From: Glutamicibacter nicotianae
GTDB lineage: Bacteria > Actinomycetota > Actinomycetes > Actinomycetales > Micrococcaceae
Length of the DNA: 64,000 bases
NCBI RefSeq assembly: GCF_006539525.1
Contig: NZ_BJNE01000008.1
Coordinates: 88,953 to 152,952 of the forward strand
Direction: 5' to 3'
The notes under the pieces: model-generated
Seen by the model: the letters and a program-made list of their open reading frames with translations, nothing else
The model's database searches: none
Told to the model about the DNA's origin: nothing
Made by a program: the position numbers and the translations under genes
In this document: positions 44,181 through 52,872 of the stretch, one piece after another
Numbering within the stretch: the stretch's first letter is position 1
Layout: every line of letters starts with the position of its first letter

Positions 44181-46164
44181 GGTCGGCCTCCTGGCACGGT
44201 CGGGTCGATGTCGTCGGAGTGCTCATGGGCGGTCGTGGCCCGGTTTCGGAAGAGGAAGGTTCCCGCGCCCAGCAGGGCGGCGGTGCCCACCAGGCCGCCG
44301 GTGAACCAGGGCCACAACGGTGCCGAGGAGGCTGCCGGGGCGGTTTCGGCCTGCGGTTCGCTTTCGGACGGGGAAGGGGCGGCCGATGATGCAGGGGCGG
44401 CTTCCGCTTCAGTGGCGGTTTCCGATTCCGTGGCACCGGCCTCGGGCGAGGCGGAGGGCTGCTCGCTGGCCTCGAAGATCGGGGCGGCACCGGCGAACTC
44501 CTTCTCGGTGCCGGTCACGTCGACGGCCAGCTCGTAGTCATAGGGCACGCCGTTGGCCTTTTGCACCCAGGTGTCCGAGTAGATGACCACATAGTAGTCG
44601 CCGGCCAGGTAGTTCGACCGGCCGATGTAGCTGTCATAGTTCGACTGGTCCACCGCGGTGCGCATGGACCGGGTGATCGTTTCCCCGGAGGTGCTCTCGT
44701 GGAGCCGGCCGGTGCCGAGCATGTCCACGCCGTCCCGCACCGGGGAGTAGACGCCCATGGTCACGGCCTGGGCGCTGGCATCCTCGTTGTTCCCGCTGGT
44801 CAGCCGGAGATTGAGCTTCTGGCCGTTGCCCACGTGGACCTTGTAATACCGTGCCTCGCTGCTGAGCACCGAGTCGGAGTAGATCGTGCCGGACTTCACC
44901 GGCAGCGCGTCGTTGAAGCTCGAGCCGCCGAGGACCGGCTCTGGCGTTCCGGTGAGGGTGACCGACTGCGGCTTGTCCTCCTCGCTTGCCGGGGCGCCCA
45001 GCAGCGCTGCATCCACCGCAGGCTCCAGCACATAGCGCAGCTCCACGGCCTCGGGTCCTCGTGGAACAGCGAGCCCTCGCGGGTGACCTTGGCGAACAGT
45101 TCGCCGGTGCCGTCGGCGAAGCAGCCGTAGCTGGAGTCCTGGACGAACTCGGGGCTGCGGGTGTAGGCGGCCAGCGGACGGCCGAGCTCGTCGCTGCCCA
45201 CCGTGTAGCTGTCGCCCGAGGAGCACTTCGAGCCCTGGCCGTTGACCAGTTCGACGATGACCTTCGCCGGGTCGTCGTCATCCGCGTCGATCTTCTGTTC
45301 GGGGATCATGGTTGCGGAGAAATGAGCATACTGCCCGGGCTGCAGCGGGCCGATCTTGTAGTACTTGGTCGTGCCGTCGTTCGAGTTCCAGCTGTCGGTT
45401 TCACCCTTCTCCAGCTCGTCGAGGTACTGGCCGGGGACCATCAGCGGCGCCTCGTGCAGGCGGGTGCCGCCCTCGATGGGCGTGCCGGCCGTGGAGTATC
45501 CCTGGAAGGCGCGCAGCGTGCGGCTGGTCAGCTCCTCTTCCAGCGACTGCGCGTCGTCGACATCCACGTAGCTTCCGCCGGTGGTCTCGGAAATGCATTC
45601 GAGCTGCTGGCGGGCCTTGTCGTTGACCTTGAATCCGATGGTGTGCACGGTCAGGGCGATGCCCTGTCCAGCCAGGTCCTTGGCGGCCTCGCAGGCCGGC
45701 GGCTTGTCGCAGTTCTCTTCGCCGTCGGAGACCAGGATGATCGACTTGGGCCCTTCGATGCCTTCCAGGTCCTTGGCCGCATGGAGCAGCGAGGCGCCGA
45801 TCGGGGTTTCGCCCACGGCCTTGAGCTCATCGATCTTCTTTGACAGTTTCTTCTTGTCCACGGCGCCCGGTTTCTGCACGGTGGTGATGTCGTCGCATTT
45901 GCCCGGGGACTTCGAGCCGTAGACGACCAGGCCCATCGTGGCATCTTCCGGGGCATTGTCGATCAGGCTCTTGGCCGCGGTCTTGGCGGCGTCGATCCGC
46001 TTGGTGCCTTTGGAGTCGGCGTCCTTATCCAGCATGGAGCTGGAGTAGTCCATGACGACGACCACTGGTTCGGTGGTGGTTTGCTCATCGGCGTGGACTG
46101 CGGCCAGCGGTACGGCGGCCAGCAATACCGCCAAGAGCGGTGCGAGTAGATGTCGGCGAAGCAT
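44177..46164 (-). pseudogene. VWA-domain surface protein, reading frame broken by one base
   Basis: The first frame begins MLRRHLLAPLLAVLLAA (signal peptide, ribosome site AAGGAAAG). It has a VWA domain with a complete MIDAS (DYSSS at 39-43, GETPIGASL, VSDGEENC), then module A up to LFHED near 45056. From there the frame is lost, but the next frame continues EAVELRYVLEPAVDAALL, module B (YSDSVLSSEARYYKVHVGNG), a Ser/Glu/Pro-rich linker and a membrane helix (FTGGLVGTAALLGAGTFLF). Aligning with the paralogue needs no gap, so just one base, probably a C in a CCC run, is missing. It is either a recent mutation or a sequencing error. Restored length is about 660 residues. Confidence 0.75.
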
Positions 46165-46188
46165 CAGGCTTTCCTTCCGGCGGTGATG

Positions 46189-46230
46189 TTTGCAATTGCA
46201 AATATAGGCCATTTGTTTGCAATTGCAAAC
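46189..46230. promoter_or_regulatory. two palindromic operators in the divergent VWA/HTH promoter
   Basis: TTTGCAATTGCAAA (46189-46202) and GTTTGCAATTGCAAAC (46215-46230) are perfect palindromes 27 bases apart, centre to centre. On the minus strand they overlap a promoter for the VWA gene: TTGCAA (46222-46217), a 16-base spacer that covers ACAAATGGCC, roughly TATATT (46206-46201). A protein bound to both would cover -35 and the start point. The neighbouring HTH gene is the likely source. Confidence 0.8.
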
Positions 46231-46251
46231 CCCCGTGCGAAGATTGTTTCC

Positions 46252-46680
46252 ATGGACAGTCCTATCGAACAGCAGCGGAGGCTGTATGGCGCCCCCCTGG
46301 CGGAGCGTTTCGGGCACGTGATGGAAAAGTATGCCTTGTCCCAGCGCTCGCTGGCCCAGGTGCTGGGCCTCTCCGCGCCGATGCTTTCGCAGCTGATGGG
46401 AGCCAAGCGGATCAAGATCGGCAATCCGGCGGTGCTTGGGCGGCTCATGATGCTCGAAGCCCGATCCGACGAAGCGGATTTGCAGGCGGTGCTCCAGCAG
46501 GCCGAGCGGCTCGATGCCGCCACTGCCACCCATGGATCGGCGGAAGCGGGGGAGGGTGCGGCGGCCAGCGAGTACCTGCGGTCGGTGGGCAGCCCGGAAG
46601 TGCTCGCAGAGATGGCAGGGCTCGCCCGGGCCCGTGGCCACGAACAGCTGGCCGAAGTGCTGGAGCGGGCCGCACGCTAA
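46252..46680 (+). CDS. small XRE-like helix-turn-helix regulator
   Basis: A 142-residue protein with a lambda-repressor-like HTH near the N-terminus: HVMEKYALSQRSLAQVLGLSAPMLSQLMGAKR region (about 25-55), then an Ala/Glu-rich helical tail (SPEVLAEMAGLARARGHEQ). Start chosen at the ATG 46252; earlier in-frame starts would code through the two operators. It is divergent from the VWA gene and almost certainly binds the palindromes between them. No ligand domain is present, so control is probably by protein level or partner. Confidence 0.8.
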   Translation: MDSPIEQQRRLYGAPLAERFGHVMEKYALSQRSLAQVLGLSAPMLSQLMGAKRIKIGNPAVLGRLMMLEARSDEADLQAVLQQAERLDAATATHGSAEAGEGAAASEYLRSVGSPEVLAEMAGLARARGHEQLAEVLERAAR

Positions 46681-46687
46681 GCGCCCC

Positions 46688-47338
46688 TCAGGCGCCCGCG
46701 ATCGCGCGCTGCGCGTCCAGGCGCACCGTGGTGTAACGGAAGAAGAACTGCGTGGCGGGGCCGATTAGCAGCGCATAGGCCACCGTGCCCACGCCCACCG
46801 GACCGCCGAGCAGCCAGCCGATCCCCAGTACGCACACCTCGATGATCGTGCGCAGCAGGCGGATCGATTTGCCGGTGCGCAGATGCAGCCCGGTCATCAG
46901 GCCATCGCGCGGCCCGGGCCCGAAATGGCAGCCGATGTACAGTGCGCCGCCCAGTCCATTGATGACTATGGCGCCCACCAGGGTCAGGATCTGCCAGCCC
47001 AGGCCATGGACATCGGGGATGAGCCAGAGGAAGAAATCTAGGCCGAGCCCGATAAGCAGCACATTGGCGATGGTCCCCAGCCCCGGCCACTGCTTCAGCG
47101 GAATCCACGCCAGCAACACCACGACGCCGACAAGTATCACGATGGTTCCCAGCGACAGCGGAATGTGGTTGGCCAGGCCCAGGTGCAGCACATCCCATGG
47201 GTCCACGCCGAGCTGGGTGCGGATCAGCAGCGCCATGGCCAGCGCAAAAAGCATCAGGCCGATGAACAGATTTGCCAGGCGCAGCGGGAGCTTCCCGGCG
47301 CGCAGCTGATCGAGCGGGGTGAGATTGTGCAGGGTCAT
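46688..47338 (-). CDS. YczE/YyaS-type integral membrane protein
   Basis: A 216-residue protein with five to six helices, of the YczE family related to YitT. LLIRTQLGVDPWDVLHLGL and GCHFGPGPRDGLMTGLHLRTG are the family marks. YczE was named in Bacillus next to surfactin genes, but the actinobacterial members have no known role. It lies 113 bases downstream of pcp on the same strand; the gap has only a weak 5-base hairpin (AACGA/TCGTT), so read-through is possible. Confidence 0.82.
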   Translation of the reverse strand: MTLHNLTPLDQLRAGKLPLRLANLFIGLMLFALAMALLIRTQLGVDPWDVLHLGLANHIPLSLGTIVILVGVVVLLAWIPLKQWPGLGTIANVLLIGLGLDFFLWLIPDVHGLGWQILTLVGAIVINGLGGALYIGCHFGPGPRDGLMTGLHLRTGKSIRLLRTIIEVCVLGIGWLLGGPVGVGTVAYALLIGPATQFFFRYTTVRLDAQRAIAGA

Positions 47339-47451
47339 GATGATTCAAGGCTAGCTCGCGCCGAACCGCCACAGTAATCCGCAGGTATCAGTTGGTCATA
47401 TTCCCGGTGCCAGTTAACGAAGGGCAAAGCGTCGTTGAAAAGTGGGCCAAC

Positions 47452-48066
47452 TCAGCCCAGTGCACCCAGTATCGCGATGCCCAGCGCCTGTGGCAGCTCG
47501 CTCAGGCCTGAGCGCTGCTGCTGGATAGCCGTTGCATCGGTTTCGGCGCCTACCGTGGCCCAGATGCCTGGCGGGCGCAGTGCAGGAACATGGATGAACA
47601 ATGCCGGGACTGGCTGGGAATAGGCCACATAGGCAACGTGATTGCAGACGAAACGCCCGGCGTCCTCGGACACGCTGGCCTCAAGGCCGGCGGCCAGCAG
47701 GGCCTGGGCGGCCGCCGTTGGATTGATGCTCGCCTCCACGCGCGTCGGGGCGTTCTCCCTGATCGCTGTTGAGCGAGGCTGCTCTCCATCATTGTCTGGA
47801 ATGCGCGCATGATCCTCGTTGACCGCCCAGCGCTCCGGAGTAATCGCGGCTCGGCCCCCGGCCTCGCCAACGCAAATCAGCGCATCGGGCTGATGCTCGG
47901 CCAGCAACGACGCAAGGACCTGCCCAGAGGCCGCGAAGGACACCGGCAGGATCGCGGTGGTCACCTCGTGCTCGCCAAGTCGAGCTGGCAGCTGGCGGAC
48001 CGCCTCGCCGCTGGCATTGAATGCGTCATTGCCGAAGGGCTCGAAACCGGTGACCAGAATGTGCAT
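47452..48066 (-). CDS. pcp: pyroglutamyl-peptidase I
   Basis: A 204-residue C15 cysteine peptidase that removes N-terminal pyroglutamate. The start MHILVTGFEPFG is the family beginning; the catalytic Glu is in GEAGGRA, the Cys in FVCNHVAYVAY and the His in FIHVPALR. Start: ATG with CATAAT exactly 6 bases upstream, leaderless pattern. It probably works with peptide import such as the POT carrier elsewhere in the window, although that is only inference. Confidence 0.93.
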   Translation of the reverse strand: MHILVTGFEPFGNDAFNASGEAVRQLPARLGEHEVTTAILPVSFAASGQVLASLLAEHQPDALICVGEAGGRAAITPERWAVNEDHARIPDNDGEQPRSTAIRENAPTRVEASINPTAAAQALLAAGLEASVSEDAGRFVCNHVAYVAYSQPVPALFIHVPALRPPGIWATVGAETDATAIQQQRSGLSELPQALGIAILGALG

Positions 48067-48149
48067 GAACCCATTATGTCCCCAAACTGTCGGTGTCCGC
48101 TGATAGGACTGGGGTAATGGTTCGCTCGACAGATCTTGGCTAGGTGCTC

Positions 48150-49358
48150 ATGATAATCGCGGTTTTTGTCCTCGTCATCCTCAATATTCTTGCAACGGCA
48201 TGTGTTGCTCTGCTGCTGATTCGCAGGACTTCGGGCTCCGAAGGCACCCAGGTCCAGGACGCGGTGCGTGCTGGAAATGCGGAGCTGAGGCAGGAACTGG
48301 GAACCCAGCGCACCGAACTGCGCCAGGGCATGGGCGAGGTGCGCACCGAGCTCGACGCCAAGCTGACCGCGATGGCCGAAGCCAATGCGAACCGCCATCT
48401 GCAGGTCCAGGTGCTGCTCCAGCAGGAAATGGAAAAGCTGCGCGCCGGCAATGAAGCCAAGCTCGAGAAGATGCGCGAAACGGTAGACGAGAAGCTGCAG
48501 GGAACCCTGGAGAAGCGGCTCGGGGATTCCTTCGAACTGGTCAGCAAGCGGCTGGAAATGGTCCAGAAGGGTCTGGGTGAAATGCAGTCCCTGGCCCAGG
48601 ATGTCGGCGGGCTCAAACGCGTGCTTACCAACGTGAAGAGCCGCGGGTCCTGGGGAGAAGTGCAGCTGGCCCGACAGCTGGAAGACATCCTCACCGCAGA
48701 GCAGTACGAGCAGAACGTGGCGGTGGTCCCTGGCAGCCGCGAGGTGGTCGAGTTCGCGGTGATCCTTCCCGGCCGGGACGCCGGAACGATCTACCTGCCG
48801 ATCGACTCCAAGCTGCCTCAGGAAGACTACGAGCGCCTGCTCGATGCCCAGGAGCACGGAGACAAGGCGGCCATCGCCGCGGCCGGCAAGGCACTGGACC
48901 GGGCAATCCTCGAACAGGCCAAGCTGATCTCCAGCAAGTACATCGCCCCGCCGTACAGCACCGACTTCGCCATCATGTACCTGCCCACCGAAGGCCTGTT
49001 CGCCGAGGTGGTGCGCAGCCCGGGGCTGGCCAGCAAGCTGCAGACCGAGCACCGGGTGCTGGTCACCGGGCCGACCACCCTGATGAGCCTGCTGAACTCG
49101 CTGCAAATGGGCTTCCGCACCCTGGCCATCGAGAAGCGCAGCAGCGAAGTGTGGCAGGTGCTCTCGGCAGCCAAGGAAGAATTCCGCAAGTACGGAGATG
49201 TTTGGGACAAGCTGGGCAAGCAGCTGGCCACGGCGCAGAACACGGTGCGCGATGCCGGCACCCGGACCCGGGCGGTGGAGCGCAAGCTCAAGGACGTACA
49301 GACCCTGGAAGTTGCCGCGCAGGGCGACGTGCTCAGCTCGCTGCTGCCCGACGCCTAG
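48150..49358 (+). CDS. rmuC: RmuC-family protein
   Basis: A 402-residue protein: N-terminal membrane helix (IIAVFVLVILNILATACVALLLI), a coiled-coil of about 130 residues (ELRQELGTQRTELRQGMGEV onward), and the RmuC domain with GGLKRVLTNVKSRGSWGEV, FAVILPGRD and YLPIDSKLPQEDYERL. RmuC limits DNA inversion at short inverted repeats in E. coli; the domain belongs to the PD-(D/E)XK nuclease fold. ATG at 48150 was preferred over GTG 48144, since AGGTG lies just before it. The gene ends at a strong terminator. Confidence 0.92.
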   Translation: MIIAVFVLVILNILATACVALLLIRRTSGSEGTQVQDAVRAGNAELRQELGTQRTELRQGMGEVRTELDAKLTAMAEANANRHLQVQVLLQQEMEKLRAGNEAKLEKMRETVDEKLQGTLEKRLGDSFELVSKRLEMVQKGLGEMQSLAQDVGGLKRVLTNVKSRGSWGEVQLARQLEDILTAEQYEQNVAVVPGSREVVEFAVILPGRDAGTIYLPIDSKLPQEDYERLLDAQEHGDKAAIAAAGKALDRAILEQAKLISSKYIAPPYSTDFAIMYLPTEGLFAEVVRSPGLASKLQTEHRVLVTGPTTLMSLLNSLQMGFRTLAIEKRSSEVWQVLSAAKEEFRKYGDVWDKLGKQLATAQNTVRDAGTRTRAVERKLKDVQTLEVAAQGDVLSSLLPDA

Positions 49359-49407
49359 ACCGGATGAACGTACTTCTAGAGACTTCTTTGTTTGCTTACC
49401 GGTGTTG

Positions 49408-49451
49408 AAAAGTGGTCTGGAACTTCTCAAAAGAAGTTCCAGACCACTTTT
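49408..49451. terminator. bidirectional terminator after rmuC
   Basis: AAAAGTGGTCTGGAACTTCT, loop CAAA, then its exact complement: a 20-pair perfect stem with A and T runs at both ends, so it works for rmuC and for the small minus-strand gene. Confidence 0.9.
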
Positions 49452-49469
49452 GTTCAGCGAACAACGAAT

Positions 49470-49664
49470 CTACAACCTTGGATCGTAATAACCTTTTCCC
49501 CGGTCGATATTCTTCCTGGCGTCTCGGAGCGCTTGAGAAATTTCAGGATCGGAGCCTTCAAAATCGTCAGCACGCCTGTCTAATCCTCGGAATGCTCCGA
49601 TAATGAATGGCAATGCGCACAACACGACAACGGCACAAATGATCAATATCGATGCAATATCCAT
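49470..49664 (-). CDS. small membrane protein of unknown function
   Basis: A 64-residue product with one N-terminal membrane helix (IASILIICAVVVLCALPFIIGAF) and a charged cytoplasmic tail (GLDRRADDFEGSDPEISQAL) ending in GKGYYDPRL. The ATG at 49664 has GAGGA 8 bases upstream; the frame is open further upstream but that part lacks coding character. I recognise no family. It lies between the rmuC terminator and an A/T-richer region downstream of ppa. Confidence 0.55.
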   Translation of the reverse strand: MDIASILIICAVVVLCALPFIIGAFRGLDRRADDFEGSDPEISQALRDARKNIDRGKGYYDPRL

Positions 49665-49935
49665 ATGAGTCCTCGTTCCGTCCCATGTTGCAGAATTATC
49701 GAAATTTCTTCTTATCTTAATTACGGCTGAACCTTGCATAGTTGCAACCCAGCTTCTGCCGCTGAGGAGGATTCGACTGAGCGATTGGATAGCCGGTATC
49801 AGTGTTAGGCCACCGTTTGCAGGAGTGATCAGGGGTGTCTGGATAACCGCAGATTCTCGCTGGTTCAGCTATGTTTTCAGGGTTCAGTAAAGGTTCAGCA
49901 TGCAGTTGCGCCCTAACCCCGCCAGCGCAAAGCAA
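49665..49935. other. 271-base intergenic stretch with repeated GGTTCAG
   Basis: No convincing gene in the six frames; an 86-codon minus-strand frame (to 49977) shows no domain or ribosome site. It is less GC-rich than the neighbours. GGTTCAG occurs at 49862, 49881 and 49892; the last two are 11 bases apart, the spacing of PhoP-type direct repeats. The promoter of the small membrane gene must lie here, because the ppa terminator is upstream. Confidence 0.5.
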
Positions 49936-49966
49936 TGGCGGCGACCCCGCATGGGGATCGCCGCCA
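49936..49966 (-). terminator. hairpin terminator after ppa
   Basis: TGGCGGCGACCCC, loop GCAT, and GGGGATCGCCGCCA form a 13-pair stem with one mismatch, 20 bases after the ppa stop. On the minus strand it is followed by TTGCTTTGCG. Confidence 0.65.
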
Positions 49967-49986
49967 ATCCAGCTCAAGTCCAGCGA

Positions 49987-50466
49987 CTATGCCTTGAAGC
50001 GCTCGATGGAGCGAGCCAGCTCGGCCTCGGCAGCCTCGCGGCCTTCCCAGCCCTCGGCCTTGACCCACTTGCCTGGCTCCAGATCCTTGTAGCGGGTGAA
50101 GAAGTGCTCGATCTCCTTGATCAGCCATTCGTCGATGTCTTCAAGTTCCTTGATGTGGTCAAAGCGCTTGTCGGCAGGAACGCACAGCAGCTTGGCATCG
50201 CCACCGCCATCGTCGGTCATGTTGAAGACGCCAATCGGGCGGGCTTCCACGACAACGCCTGGGATCAGGTCGACACCCGGGAGGTAGACCATGGCATCCA
50301 ATGGATCGCCATCTTCGCCCAAGGTATCGTCGAAGTAGCCGTAATGGGTTGGGTACTGCATCGAGGTGAACAGCACGCGATCCAGGCGCAGGCGGTGGGT
50401 CTCGTGGTCGATCTCGTACTTGACGCGCGATCCGGTAGGGATCTCGATGGTCACGTCGTGGCTCAT
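49987..50466 (-). CDS. ppa: inorganic pyrophosphatase, family I
   Basis: A 159-residue enzyme that splits pyrophosphate made by biosynthesis. It has [11 protein letters not shown] at the start, [20 protein letters not shown] with the DxDPxD metal motif, [15 protein letters not shown], and the HIKEL-type [15 protein letters not shown] chose the ATG at 50466; an in-frame start three codons earlier adds MLF only. AGGAG lies 11 bases upstream. It is divergent from dacB. Confidence 0.94.
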   Translation of the reverse strand: MSHDVTIEIPTGSRVKYEIDHETHRLRLDRVLFTSMQYPTHYGYFDDTLGEDGDPLDAMVYLPGVDLIPGVVVEARPIGVFNMTDDGGGDAKLLCVPADKRFDHIKELEDIDEWLIKEIEHFFTRYKDLEPGKWVKAEGWEGREAAEAELARSIERFKA

Positions 50467-50563
50467 GAAAAGCACACTCCTAAACTAGTCTTAGGGATAT
50501 CCGCTAATAAGGGTATCGCCCCATTGCGCCTGATGGATAAAACTGCGAGAGGAATGTAACCAT

Positions 50564-51928
50564 ATGAACACTGCCGCCCGACGCGCCATAACGCTGGGGG
50601 TGGCGATTGTTGCCGTGGTTGCAGTCGTCGTCGCGATGCTCCTGGCCCCGCGATTCTTCACCGGGGAGCCCGAAGCTTCCTACACCCCGGCCAGCGCGCA
50701 GCTGGCCGCGCCATCCCCAGTCGCCGTGCGGGATCTGGACCCCGAAGCCGTGCAGCCGGACCCCGGGATCCTCGCCGCGAAGCTGGACGCCATCCTTGCC
50801 GACAAGCCCGACCGGACCTCCTTCAGCGCCCAGGTGGTGGACGTCGCCACGGGCAACGTCCTGTATGACAAGAATGCCGCCGCAAACGGCACCCCGGCCT
50901 CCAGCCTGAAGGTCGCCACCGCCATCGCCGCCCTCGACGCCCTGGGCGGAGGCACCCAGCTGTCCACCAGCGTGCTGCTCGATGGCGGAACGCTGATCCT
51001 GCGCGGCGGGGGCGATGTGCTGCTGGGCGACGGGGAATCCGACCCGGCGCACCCCAAGGGCTATGCAGGACTGGCGACCTTGGCCAAGCAGACCGCCGAT
51101 GAGCTTGAAAAACGCGGGATCAGCGAGGTCGAGCTGTGGTTGGACGACTCGCTGTTCGGCGACGCGCACAGCAACCCGGACTGGGACAAGTCGTTGTTCA
51201 CCTCGAACAATATTGGCGAGGTCTACCCGATAGCGCACTACGCCGGGCGTGCCGGGCAGAGCACCAGCACCGCCTACCAGTCCGACGCCGCCCAGCAGGT
51301 CCGCAAGGTCTTCGCCCAGGCCCTGGGCGAGCGCATCACGGTGACCGAGGGCGGCCGCGGACCCTATGCCGGCGGCGAGCAGATCACCGAGGTGAAATCA
51401 GCGCCGCTGCGTGATGTCGTCAAGCACATGCTGCTGGTCTCGGATAACTACATCGCCGAAACCATGGGACGGCTGGTCGCGCTCAAGCGCCAGATGCCCG
51501 CCGAGCAGGCGGGAGCCGCCGTCGCCGCGGTAGCCGCCGAGCACGGGGCGAGTGGCCTTTCGCTGGTGGACGCCAGCGGCCTGGCCGCCAAGAACCAGAT
51601 CTCGCCCGCCGCGCTGACCGCAGTGCTGCGCTCGGCGGCCACCAGCGGCAAGCCGGAATTGCGCGAGCTCGTCTATTCGCTGCCAGTCTCCGGCTACAAC
51701 GGCACCCTGATGCACCGCCTGGACGGTGCCGCGACACTTGGTCTGGTCCGTGCCAAGACCGGCTCGCTGACCGGCGTGGCCACGCTGACCGGCATGACCA
51801 TGACCGAAGACGGGCGCCTGCTCGCCTTCTCGATCTATGCAAACCAGCCCAACGGAGCACTCGCACCCCACAAGCCAACCATTGACTCTGCAGTCACCGC
51901 CATCCGCGGTTGTGGCTGCCGGAGCTGA
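50564..51928 (+). CDS. dacB: D-alanyl-D-alanine carboxypeptidase/endopeptidase (PBP4 type)
   Basis: A 454-residue exported penicillin-binding protein: N-terminal membrane anchor (ITLGVAIVAVVAVVVAMLLA), then an S13 peptidase domain with the three motifs SSLK (nucleophile Ser), SDN, and KTG in VRAKTGSLTGVATL. The inserted domain between SxxK and SxN, including GGGDVLL, is typical of PBP4. It trims or cleaves peptidoglycan cross-links outside the cell. It begins the tilS-hpt gene group in the actinobacterial order; AGAGGAATG precedes the start. Confidence 0.92.
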   Translation: MNTAARRAITLGVAIVAVVAVVVAMLLAPRFFTGEPEASYTPASAQLAAPSPVAVRDLDPEAVQPDPGILAAKLDAILADKPDRTSFSAQVVDVATGNVLYDKNAAANGTPASSLKVATAIAALDALGGGTQLSTSVLLDGGTLILRGGGDVLLGDGESDPAHPKGYAGLATLAKQTADELEKRGISEVELWLDDSLFGDAHSNPDWDKSLFTSNNIGEVYPIAHYAGRAGQSTSTAYQSDAAQQVRKVFAQALGERITVTEGGRGPYAGGEQITEVKSAPLRDVVKHMLLVSDNYIAETMGRLVALKRQMPAEQAGAAVAAVAAEHGASGLSLVDASGLAAKNQISPAALTAVLRSAATSGKPELRELVYSLPVSGYNGTLMHRLDGAATLGLVRAKTGSLTGVATLTGMTMTEDGRLLAFSIYANQPNGALAPHKPTIDSAVTAIRGCGCRS

Positions 51929-51945
51929 AAGCTCAGGAGCAGTAA

Positions 51946-52872
51946 ATGAACCAGTTCGTCGATTGGAAGCTGGCGGCCAAGGCCGCGAAAACCCTGATGC
52001 CCGCCGGGCCGAGGATCCAGGCCCAGGATGCCGCCCGGATCGTCGAGGAACTGCGCATCGCCGCCGGCGAAGGCCTGGTGGAAGCCGAGAAGGTCTCCAG
52101 GCTGGCCTCGACTGCGCCAGCGCAGACCCTGGTGGTGGACCGCTCAGGCTGGGCCAAGGCCGTCAGCCAGAACTTCGCGGCCATGCTCCCGTCAATGCGC
52201 CAGGATGTCCCCGGCGCGGTACCGCTGATCGCCGGCGCCGAACTCGGCGCAGTGCTCTCGGTGCTCGGCACCCGGGTGCTGGGCCAATTCGACCCGTTCG
52301 TCGGACCCCGGCTGCTGCTCAATGCCCCGACCATCACCCAGATCCGCGGCGAACTGAATGTCAGCGCCCGCGACTTCTACCTGTGGATCGCCACCCATGA
52401 GCAGACCCACCGCCTGCAATTCGAGCATGCCCCCTGGATCCCCGAGGTCATGAAGCAGACGCTGGCCGAGGCCTTCGAGCCGCTGGCCGGCACGACCAAT
52501 TCCATGGGCGCACTGGGCGAACGCCTGAAGTCCATGAAGTCCGAGGTTTCCGAGCTGACCAGCATCATGTCGGTGCTGGAGGGGCATGCCATGGTGGTGA
52601 TGAACGATGTCACCTCGATCCGCAGCATCAAGACCATCCGCCGCCGCTTCGAAGCCCGCGGCGAGAACCGCTCGGCCCTGGCGATCCTGCTGGGCAAGCT
52701 GCTGGGCCTGGATGCCAAGGCGCTGCAGTACAAGCGCGGGGCGAAATTCGTGCGTCATATCGTCGATGAGATCGGCTATGAAGGCTTCAACGAGATCTTC
52801 ACCGCCCGCGAGCTGTTCCCCAGCTCCGAGGAACTCGACCACCCCGAACGCTGGCTGGCCCGCACCCGATGA
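51946..52872 (+). CDS. zinc-dependent metalloprotease (DUF2342-type)
   Basis: A 308-residue protein with the zinc motif HEQTH at residues 151-155 and a downstream Glu in ELTSIMSVLEGHAMVVMNDV, the layout of the actinobacterial family once annotated as coenzyme F420 biosynthesis-associated protein. WKLAAKAAKTLMPAGP is its usual beginning. It is nearly always located between dacB and tilS. Cytoplasmic (no signal peptide); substrate unknown. It overlaps tilS by 4 bases (ATGA). Confidence 0.87.
   Translation: MNQFVDWKLAAKAAKTLMPAGPRIQAQDAARIVEELRIAAGEGLVEAEKVSRLASTAPAQTLVVDRSGWAKAVSQNFAAMLPSMRQDVPGAVPLIAGAELGAVLSVLGTRVLGQFDPFVGPRLLLNAPTITQIRGELNVSARDFYLWIATHEQTHRLQFEHAPWIPEVMKQTLAEAFEPLAGTTNSMGALGERLKSMKSEVSELTSIMSVLEGHAMVVMNDVTSIRSIKTIRRRFEARGENRSALAILLGKLLGLDAKALQYKRGAKFVRHIVDEIGYEGFNEIFTARELFPSSEELDHPERWLARTR

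Noticed and set aside
45045..45065. Programmed ribosomal frameshift in the VWA gene
   Set aside because: No X XXY YYZ heptamer and no stimulating stem is evident at the shift point; a missing base explains it more simply.
44177..45226. Independent gene starting at 45226
   Set aside because: Its first 55 residues are Arg/Gly-rich shadow sequence; the real content continues the VWA protein after a lost base, as shown by the paralogue.
49717..49977. 86-codon minus-strand frame between ppa and the small membrane gene
   Set aside because: No ribosome site, no conserved pattern, runs through the ppa terminator hairpin.
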